This document shows positions 22,334 through 30,492 of a stretch of 64,000 nucleotides of DNA, piece by piece. Every line of letters begins with the position of its first letter. Positions within the stretch are counted from its first letter, which is position 1. The notes under the pieces were generated by a model. That model ran no database searches and was not told the DNA's origin. It was given only the letters and a program-made list of their open reading frames with translations. Source of the stretch: Beverwykella pulmonaria (lineage: Eukaryota > Ascomycota > Dothideomycetes > Pleosporales > Melanommataceae); contig BCHH01000005.1 of assembly GCA_001599595.1 (NCBI GenBank), positions 2,372,678 to 2,436,677 of the forward strand. Reading direction: 5' to 3'. Position numbers and translations under genes: made by a program.

Positions 22334-22741
22334 ATGCTTGAAACTTTGCAAACCTTAGCTTATCGCCGGGTGCGTCGCCTATCTAACGATAAACCAATGT
22401 CTTGTTTCACTCGCTACAAAGACAACCGTAGCTTGGAATGCCTTTTGCGTGTAGATAGTTATTACCTAATTATTAGCAAACTAACCTGTGCAAAACCGAC
22501 TAAGAGACGGCACAATCCATTTAAATCCCGTGCGTTCGGATTCATCAGTACCAACGTAGGGATCCATTGCATGGGCTCCGCAGAAATCGCATCAGATTGC
22601 TGTGACATTATTGCACAGCCGCACTCACACCCTTGCAACTTCCATTCTGGCTACGCACATGCTCATTGCGTTGCCTCTTTACTTGTAGCTAAAATTGGCG
22701 AGCGTCCAGGCCGCGTAAGGCCAGTAATCTCGAACATTTAG
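22334..22741 (+). CDS. Orphan ORF, 135 residues, function unknown
   Basis: ATG-initiated frame ending TAG at 22741. The product is basic and rich in Cys and His in its C-terminal half (GIHCMGSAEIASDCCDII, then HPCNFHSGYAHAHC), with no signal peptide and no domain I recognise. Arginine is mostly CGT/CGC and the tract looks compositionally different from the AT-rich flanks. A purine-rich GAAAGGAA lies 8 bases before the ATG, which is probably chance in a fungus. It stands alone between a gene-poor stretch and the microexon gene. It could be a lineage-specific gene, a relic of transferred DNA, or a chance ORF. Confidence 0.35.
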   Translation: MLETLQTLAYRRVRRLSNDKPMSCFTRYKDNRSLECLLRVDSYYLIISKLTCAKPTKRRHNPFKSRAFGFISTNVGIHCMGSAEIASDCCDIIAQPHSHPCNFHSGYAHAHCVASLLVAKIGERPGRVRPVISNI

Positions 22742-22901
22742 CTGAGGGGTAGAGGTTGCATGAGCGAGATCAGCTTTCTTTAGTGGGGATAGTGACTATC
22801 CTATGATCACGAAGATTCGATCATAAAGGGCAATCCTTGCATCGTACTATACCAAATGAGGATCTGAATGCAGCGCAGAACGACGGTCAAGCTAGGCAAA
22901 T

Positions 22902-23014
22902 CTATATAAGTAAAGCAAGTCTTCATTTCACGAAGTAGACATCGAACCATTTAAACATCTACACCCTTATTTTATTACCGGAAATCCCTCTGTACTGAAC
23001 ATACTTCTATTAAC
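22902..23014 (+). promoter_or_regulatory. TATA box and leader of the microexon gene
   Basis: CTATATAAG at 22902-22910 lies about 105 bases before the ATG at 23015. The leader between them is CA- and pyrimidine-rich, without upstream ATG codons in the last 50 bases, as in expressed fungal genes. Confidence 0.5.
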
Positions 23015-24796
23015 ATGAAATTCTTGGTGCTCTTTGGCATGCTTATGCCCACTTTGATAGTTGCGCTCCCGGATTCTCGCGACTCGGGAGGCGTCCAAGT
23101 CAAAAAAGAGCTTGAGGGTCGGCAGGTACGTTCACAAAAACATTTCTCACCTGCATATTGTGAGCTTGCTAACTGCTGGTCGTGGTGCAGGATGTAAGTG
23201 TATTCAATTGCCCTTGCTTGAAAGGCTGGTTACAGTACTTAAGCAAGTTGCTAACTACTGGTCGTGTTGCAGTGTGTAAGTGAATCCAATTCCCTAACTT
23301 GACAAGCTGATTAGGCAAAATACTAATTGATGATTGGGGTGCAGATTGTAAGTGGTTCCTGGGCCCTTGCCCGACGGTCTGATTGGACAACTTGCTAATT
23401 GCTGGTTGTGATGCAGGGTGTAAGTGTATTTAACTGATCTTGCTTGACAAGTTGATTAAACAACCTGCTAACTGCTGGTTGTGGTATAGGATGTGAGTAG
23501 ATCAATTTCCCTTGCTTGACAGATTGGTTAGGCAACTTGCTAACTACTGGTTGCGATGCAGCAAGTAAGTGGATATAACTGCTCTTGCTAAACAGGCTGA
23601 TAAGGTAATTTGCTAATTGGTGGTTTGGGTGTAGTGTGTGAGTGGATCTTGTGGCCTTGTTTAACACGCTGATTAGGCAATTTGCTAACTGCCAGTGGTG
23701 GTGCAGTATGTAAGTGGATTCAATTATCCTTGCTTAAATAGCTGATTAGAGAACTTGCTAACTGCTGGTCATGGTGCAGGGAGTAAGTGAATTCAATTGC
23801 CCTTGCTTGACAGGCTGATTATGAAAGTTGCGAACTGATCGTTGTGGTGTAGAGAGTAAGTAGATCCAATGCCCTTGCGTGATGGACTGATAGACGACTT
23901 GCTAACTGCTGGTTGTGTTGCAGTGTGTAAGTGGATCTTGTGCCCTTGCTTAACTGGTTGATAGGGCAAGTTGCTAACTACTGGTTGTGGTACAGCCTGT
24001 AAGTAGATCTAATATCCTTTCTTGACTGGCTAATTAGACGACTTGCTAACTGCTAGTCGTGGTGCAGCTTGTAAGTAGATTCAATTGCTCTTGCTTGACA
24101 GGCTGATTAAACAACTTGCCAACTGCTGGTTGTGGTATAGGATGTGAGTAGATCAATTGCCTTTGCTTGACAGATTAATTAGGCAATTTGCTAACTGCTG
24201 GTTGCGATGCAGCAAGTAAGTGGGTTTGACTGCCCCTGCTTGACAGGCTGATTAAGTAATTTGCTAACTGCTGGTCGTGGTGCAGTATGTGAGTGGATTC
24301 AATTGCCCTAGCTTGGCTGGCTGATTAGATAACTTGCTAACTGCTGGTCGTGGTACAGGGAGTAAGTAGATTTAATTGCCCTTGCTTGACAGGTTGATTA
24401 GGCAACTTTCTAACTGCTGGTTGTGGTACAGAATGTAAGTGGATCTAGTTCCCTTGCACAACGGACTAATTAGACAACTTGCTAAATACTGGTCGTGTTG
24501 TAGTGTGTAAGTAGATTTAATTGTTCTCGCTTAACAGACTAATTGAGCAAGCTGCTAACTGCTAGTTGTGGTGTAGTGTGTAAGTGGGACCAATGGCCTT
24601 GCTTGATTAGCTAATCAAACAATTTGCTAACTGCTGGTCGTGGTGCAGGGAGTAAGTGTATTCAATTGCCCTAGCTTGATAGACTGATTAGACAACTTGC
24701 TAACTTCTGGTTGTAATGCAGTGCGTAAGTTAATCCTGTGCTCTTGTATAACAGGATATAGAGCTTTAAAACTGCTCCTAACTAACTATGTAGTAA
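23015..24796 (+). CDS. Secreted cysteine-rich peptide precursor encoded by 24 exons, 22 of them a single codon
   Basis: Exon 1 is 23015..23125 (37 codons). It encodes a signal peptide (MKFLVLFGMLMPTLIVALP) and a pro-region with a KK pair that could be a Kex2-type site, and ends in phase 0 before GTACGT. Then come 22 exons of exactly 3 nt, beginning at 23191, 23273, 23345, 23417, 23490, 23562, 23635, 23707, 23780, 23853, 23924, 23996, 24068, 24141, 24213, 24286, 24359, 24432, 24504, 24577, 24649 and 24722. Intron 23 (24725..24793) ends CTAACTAACTATGTAG, and the next codon is TAA at 24794. Cysteine codons are microexons 2, 7, 11, 19, 20 and 22, spacing C-x4-C-x3-C-x7-C-C-x-C. The precursor is 59 residues. 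Secretion and three disulfides are inferred; function is unknown and transcript evidence is needed. Confidence 0.8.
23126..24793 (+). repeat. Tandem array of 23 related spliceosomal introns (72-73 bp repeat units)
   Basis: Each unit is one intron plus a 3-nt exon. Intron lengths in order: 65, 79, 69, 69, 70, 69, 70, 69, 70, 70, 68, 69, 69, 70, 69, 70, 70, 70, 69, 70, 69, 70, 69. Donors are GTACGT once, otherwise GTAAGT or GTGAGT. Most contain a shared core resembling CTTGCTTGACAGGCTGATTA, then TTGCTAACTGCTGG (the branch site), then a variable GTGGTGCAG-like acceptor. The last intron keeps length, donor and acceptor, but its core has diverged. Units sharing a codon share their acceptor end: GAT units 5 and 14 end GTGGTATAG, CAA units 6 and 15 end TTGCGATGCAG, and several TGT units end GTGTTGCAG or GTGTTGTAG. 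This points to duplication of intron-plus-codon cassettes. Confidence 0.9.
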
Positions 24797-25266
24797 TTGG
24801 AAAGAAGTGGCTAACGCAGTTATGGATTCTGAGAGTCCTGTCCGTCCAAGTAGGTTTCAGCTCGGGCCGGGTAGAACGGGTTCCTCTCATTACTACGACC
24901 GACTCGAGAAGCATTCCAATCAATTTGTTAACAGTTTCTCGTTCAAGTGCTGCTATAGGTGTTCGTTTGTACGCTCTAGCTATCGGCGGAGGCATTGGTT
25001 TTGGTCCTTTTGTATGGTGTAGAGACGCAAGGAAAGACAACAGATTTTAGTCTTTTTATACCAATACAAGAAGTCTGCTCGCTACTGTCAACAAACCCTT
25101 CCACTAGAGCATATGGCCTAGCCATGGCAAGTTATATATTTATGTTGATCTCCAGCTCTCTAAGAAATAGAGAGAATAAAAAAGATATAGTAGAGCGAGG
25201 TATCATGTGTCGTGAAGGGTTGATAGAGTGATTGATGTTGGTTGAAGTAAACATAGAGGTGACTCA
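24797..25266. other. 3' flank of the microexon gene
   Basis: Probable 3' UTR and spacer. The repeat unit is not found past 24793, and I see no coding sequence. Confidence 0.4.
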
Positions 25267-26335
25267 TCATGTGACCCACGAGTCGACACGGCTGACTATA
25301 CAGCCGAAGGTGTGGCACAGCAAGGTACATGGACAGGCTAGACCTCGCAGAAGGCGACTTTGCAAGCGACCAAACAAAATATGCTTATTCTTGGGAAGTA
25401 ACACCCTACTCACGCTAAAGAGACGGCCGACCCGCTCATGAAGACTTTGTAGGGTTGTTGAAGAATGTATGATTTTTTGGCGTAGATTAGGGACAGACTT
25501 CAGTGTAGCTCTAATTGCCACTGGGGTGCATCGCTCGTCGAACGGCAACACCACAATCCCGCCTCTGCCAAACGTCACGCTATCCAAGCTCAGCAGCTTC
25601 TCCGCATCTTCATTCGTCGTCATTTAATCACTAGGTCTCAGTGGTCCAGGCCATCTCATCGTGCACACCTACACTCCCGTTTCCGTCCAAAGCGCTCCAT
25701 GGCCAATCTGCGTACCTTTCCACGCTCCATGTCCATCGCCAGCAGCATCTCAACCCAGTCCACCTTGATGCATATCATTTAGGTCTACTCAGTCTCCCGC
25801 CAGGGATGTGCGGTTGGAGCCATTTAGCTGTCGTGTGTTTGAACGCTGCCTCTCTGTCCTTGTCGGCGGAGAACTCATGCTGTTATTCGCTCGCCACACT
25901 CAGAAGTTTGTTGGCCGTCGCTCGCTGATTCCGTGTTGGCCGCCTTCTCTACCACTCCTTCTCCCGCACTGCTAACGTCGATCACCAGCTGTCGAACGTA
26001 TTCCTTGCCCGATATTCCCGCACTCGTCGATCGCGACAACGTCGCGCCTAACCCTACCAGACGTCCACTGCTAGCGACTAACGCCTATGTCCGTGCTGAT
26101 GGGGAGCTGCACTCGGAGCCATCCGATCGTTTCTTGCAGTTTGGCATTCTGGCTCTTGAGGTACCGCTGTTTGGCTTGATTGATGTGAAGTGCTCTCGAT
26201 AGTGCTGTTCTGGTTCGTGATGTTGCTCTGCTGTGCTATTATCTCTTCAAGGTTCGCAACGAGCTGTTTTGTGTCATCTAGCTCGGTGCTTCGTCCTCCG
26301 CGTTCCAGTGAGATGGAAACCTGCCCGGTGGGAAA
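25267..26335 (-). pseudogene. Retroelement remnant, LINE/Tad-like ORF1 (gag-like) fragments
   Basis: On the minus strand between about 26335 and 26090, coiled-coil protein sequence appears in two frames: ELDDTKQLVANLEEIIAQQS, then after a frameshift QRYLKSQNAKLQETIGWLRV. This heptad-rich pattern is typical of the ORF1 N-terminus of fungal Tad-type LINEs. Stops interrupt it downstream. At 25623-25267 an ATG-started frame of 118 codons (LLSLDSVTFGRGGIVVLPFD) may be another part of the same or another retroelement. No reverse transcriptase is present, so the copy is truncated and dead. The roughly 420 bases between here and 26756 hold nothing further that I can identify. Confidence 0.4.
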
Positions 26336-26755
26336 GGGTGGCAGTTCATCGTGTGCTAAACAACTGCCGCGCCTCTAGTAATGCATTCGCGCTTGGTTTT
26401 CTCGTGCTTTCTTTGGGTGCGGCCGGCGGTGGTATGTAATTTCCTCTTTGCATGCATGCAGAAGTCATGTGGTGTAGAGGCTAATAAATAAACGAGTATC
26501 AATCGCAAATGTCTAGAGGAACAAGGTAGACCTTGAGATGTTAACCAGTTCAAGTATTTCTCGGCGGACTCCCGTTCCACGCGCCGATTAGCCCCTGCGG
26601 ATAATGGATAATCCGCTAGCGAAATTGTCTAAGCCTGAAAGCGACTCACATCCCCGCACCTGAAAAGCATCACATCTCCACTAAATCAAAAAGGCCCTAG
26701 TAACTATTATTTTACCCTACTCTGAAGCGCAAGGTGCCTTGCCGCCGTAAACAAG

Positions 26756-29091
26756 ATGAAAATATCCGGTACATGTCTTGCGCTGTTGATGGTCGGGGTT
26801 TGGGGCGTAGCTGCGAAAGGTATTTCCCTTCCAATAACTTGATTGTCTTTGACGCCAACGGAAGTATTGCAGAAGTGCCCTATACCGCTAGCGTTACTTC
26901 TTATGGGGGTGACGATATCTTGATCCCCCAAAACAATCGCAATGGCTGGGTCAATCCTGAAGACTTGACTCCTATGCCACAGTGCATCGCTCAACAGGAC
27001 CAATCCACCTGGCTGAGTACCATGACGAAATGTACCGGCAAACAATGCACCTCGCACTTTGGAGTCTTCTGCACTCACCACCAGTGGCTGACTCAGCTCA
27101 GCTGTCTCAGCACTGGGTTTTCCTCCGACGTTATCAAAGGTTATCTCCCGTACTGCAGTAGATCCGTACTCGCCAAAGCACAGTTGTATCTGTGGGTTCG
27201 TACCATTACCAGTCGAACGTGGCTTGTTGATGTCGGCGACGCGAACGGGCTGCAAAGCCTCTCCCCCGCCTCCCTGGCTAAAGGATATGCGGCCGTCGAC
27301 GTGATTTACAAGGCACCAACATGCCTGACGGGCTCGGTTTCTGCTCTATCGATGGAACCATTTCAACATGTAATGGCCTCCTGCAGCTTCACAAGCACCC
27401 CCCAACATACCGGGAATGCCGCTCGTCCTTGGGAATATAATGAATCTATACGGTCCATGACCGCCCTGGATTTTGAAACAGTCGGCTACAATCTCACCCA
27501 AAGTAGCATTAAATATGGCGACTATTTTGATAAAGAATGCTTCTGTAGCACCTTCACTATAGACCCGAAAAGGGAACCATGTCCAGGGCCAGGGCAGATA
27601 GACTTGACGAAGGAGAGGCTATGGATAAATGCCACATGCGGGCCGACATCCCTACCTGACAACTGGACGGACCTTCTCAAGACCACAGAATTCGCGTATA
27701 TTCCCATCGAAGACTGGCACTGGCCCACGTGTGTCACAGATATGCCGAAGCAGGTGACCGAGCTTACTGACCAATGTGCAACCGATGCTTGTGGGCTCGA
27801 CTCTAGCGGTTACTGCGAAGTCAAGCGCGCAGTAGACAGGGCTTGCTTCTGCCGTGACTTAAGCTACGATTCCTGCCGAGGTTCATGCCACATTTTCCAG
27901 ACCAGAATAGACTATGTAAAGTGGCTCCACGATCTCTGTGGCAGTGTACAGGGCTGGCACGGTCTGCCAGATAATTGGCGCCAATTAGCCGCCTTTACTA
28001 CCCTCGAAATGATTCCATGGCGATGGACTATCAAACCATTCAACAAGACAACAGAAAAATGTGCCACGAATGAGTGGAAGCTCGGAAGCATTGCTCTGGT
28101 CAATATTGTTCCTTTTCTTGCCGCATTTCTCGGTCGGAAAACAGGAATAAATCGAATCGCACGCGGCTTTCTATGGCGCCCGCACCCATACTGTTGGTTT
28201 TTCACGGGAATTTTAATCGCCGCTCTTCAATTGCTTGCAAACTGGTTCAATGCGTTTCTTGTCCAGAACACCTTTGGTTATGAGGACGTTCCCGTTATTC
28301 AATTGGTGCTCTTCTGGTGCTCAATGCCTCGGCTTTCTTGGCTAACGATTTTGCTAATTGGTGTACAACCCTTCGAAGCCATGAATTTCTCGGCGGCCGC
28401 ATCCTCTTTGTTTGCGGAAATTATCCTCCAGGTTTTATCATCATATTACATAATTCGGACCACCAATTATGGTCTGGAACACAACTTCTACCGTGGAGGT
28501 TGGGAGAACGCAGAAAGAGGGAAATCGGCAATAATCATGTATGCTGGAGCACTCCTGTGGCTTTGTATCATTATCTTCGCGTTTGTTCAGTTGGTTCTCG
28601 CTACATTTAGGATGAAAAGATTGACTAGATCTGGTGACCCCGATTTACCAAAGTGGCAGAGAAGCAAGCAGACAACATCCAACATTGCGCAGCAGCTGAT
28701 GGCCCAGTTTAATGAACATTGGACATTGTTAGGGGAGAGGCTGGCACATTATTCGATATACAAGAGTAAGGCTTTGGAAGAATCATCGTTGACGAGTAAC
28801 GAGGGAGGGAATTACACGGTGTACGGCACTCTCCCTGTTGAAAACCACCGGGTTCCCCAAAAAGCATTTGTGGAACTATATATTCTCATAGGCATGTTCC
28901 TTCTTTGGATTGCACAATGGCTCTTTTGGGGTGGATTTATTAGTCTTAGTTCAGAAAAGTACGTATCCACGGGCATACTAAGTTCATGTTAGCTAACCGG
29001 GCCTAGGTTCTGTCCTCCTAAGCTTGGGGTCCTCACAGCTGTCTGGATCGCCTTCTCATTGCCAGGCGCTACTGCTGGAGCCACTTTATAA
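26756..29091 (+). CDS. Large fungal membrane protein with cysteine-rich ectodomain, function unknown
   Basis: Three exons: 26756..26819, 26873..28958, 29007..29091; introns 53 and 48 nt with GTATTT and GTACGT donors. The total is 744 residues and closes in frame. The short first exon supplies a signal peptide (MKISGTCLALLMVGVWGVAA) that a single long frame from 26734 misses. About residues 25-440 form a lumenal or extracellular region with many Cys and N-glycosylation sites (CFCSTFTIDP, CATDACGLDSSGYC, ACFCRDLSYDSC). Several membrane spans follow (SIALVNIVPFLAAFLG, WFFTGILIAALQLLANWF, IIMYAGALLWLCIIIFAF, FVELYILIGMFLLWIAQWL). The last exon adds a hydrophobic tail (GVLTAVWIAFSLPGATAG). The architecture recurs as an uncharacterised family in Eurotiales; no enzymatic motif is visible. 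Confidence 0.75.
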
Positions 29092-29644
29092 ATATGCATG
29101 GCTCAAAAGTGGCCAGAGCATCTTTTCGTACAACGTGTCCAGTACTACGTACCTTAACCAGACTCCCGTATGTTTCAACAAGTAACAGTGATTGTGAGAG
29201 GAAATTGATGACACGATCGCCAGGCAGCAAGCTCAAGAGGACGCGTAGCACCTTTGGCATTTCGATTTTTTAGGAATATATTGTAATGTAACTTGAGGAA
29301 AACAATAAGCAAAATGAAGCGTGGATGGAACCTGATATAAACAACGCTAACCAGATTATGGTGGAAGGAGGTACTTTGTTCATTCACGGCTATCTCCAAA
29401 TTTGAAAGCCACCGGGGGGTAAATATCAACGGATTCTGATTAAATAATGAATCGGTATGAAATTTCATATTATTGTTTCGCATCCCAAAAAGCTTCCAAT
29501 ATGAACAATGTAGCATGTGATGGAACATCCTACGCCTCCTTGAACTGATTGAGAAGGTGGTCAAAACCAACGTGTTTTCTAGCTGTGAGTAATATATATT
29601 TTAGAGAGGCTAAAAATATAGTAGCATTGTGATCAAACAGGGGT

Positions 29645-30014
29645 ATGGATTTATTCGACTGGCAGCTAAATGGTTATGGTGGAGGCCTTACGTCGATCTG
29701 GGTAGTTGAACAACCTCCAGAAGATGCAAAGGCACTCTTGGAGTACCTAGCTTTCCTTGGACCCAGGTTGCATTCAGGGACGGATATTCGCAACGTTTGA
29801 TACCCGGGATTTTTCAGGGCATGACCTACCACATAAGAAGAGAGTATGGCTAGTGGTAAGAGGTGGACTGCTTCCAGCGTCGCGAGTCCATCATAACGAG
29901 GAGAAAGGTGATACCAGGATTCACAGATTGCCTCGAGATGTGGTGGTAGGAGCAAAATTGTCGGAGGAATGGCAGAATGTGATGCTTGTCACCAGCCTAG
30001 TCAACGTATCGTAG
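29645..30014 (+). pseudogene. Small conserved-looking gene broken by one frameshift
   Basis: From the ATG at 29645 a frame begins MDLFDWQLNGYGGG and runs to a TGA in AACGTTTGA near 29800. One base out of phase, protein-like sequence carries on at once (DTRDFSGHDLPHKKRVWLVV) and ends in TAG at 30014. Ignoring one T of the TTT run would make one frame of about 123 codons. The family is not one I can name. It is either a recent pseudogene or a sequencing error. The flanks 29092-29644 and 30015-30492 show nothing else. Confidence 0.45.
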
Positions 30015-30492
30015 TACGCCGTACAATTACGGGCCGTAATGGTGAATTGCTCTGTACGTACGTAACAGCCATGTGAATCGTACCGTAGTCGTATTTATAT
30101 ATAATTTGACCCATAATTGCGGCTGTGTGGCCGCCTTCTTAAGGGACATCCGGCGATGATGGGAGAGATTCCAGTCGCCAGCCATGAGGCGGCGTGTGGC
30201 AATCACTGCCAAAAATACACAGAAGCTACATACAACAGCTACATATAGCAAAGGAAATATAAAGGGTGGGCGAGAGAGATAAGCAAATGAAGCCTACGCC
30301 ACCGAACGAATAGCAGAACGAAAGAAACGACCGCGATGAAGATATAAAGAAAGAAATGGCGGGCTTATATAAGCGTGGAGCTGATTTCTCTAACGATTGC
30401 TCCTATAAGATGGCTGTTTTTTTGTTTTGCACATAACCATTCAGCAATTATACGCGCACATCGCCGAGCGAGTGAATCCCGAGGTTTTCGCA

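Noticed and set aside
22310..22334. Purine-rich GAAAGGAA before the orphan ORF as a bacterial ribosome-binding site, suggesting contamination
   Set aside because: The flanks are continuous with fungal-type sequence and a single short purine run is weak evidence.
22334..22741. Resemblance of the orphan ORF to KP4-like killer proteins through a short IHCMGS stretch
   Set aside because: Only a few residues are similar; there is no signal peptide and the cysteine pattern does not fit.
23126..24793. The 72-73 bp periodic array as a CRISPR array or a simple minisatellite
   Set aside because: The repeated part is nearly the whole unit, the non-repeated part is only 3 nt, and each unit has ordered donor, branch and acceptor signals with a gene-like start and stop at its ends.
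29674..29955. 93-codon minus-strand frame
   Set aside because: It begins at a TTG and lies opposite the better-supported frameshifted gene on the plus strand.
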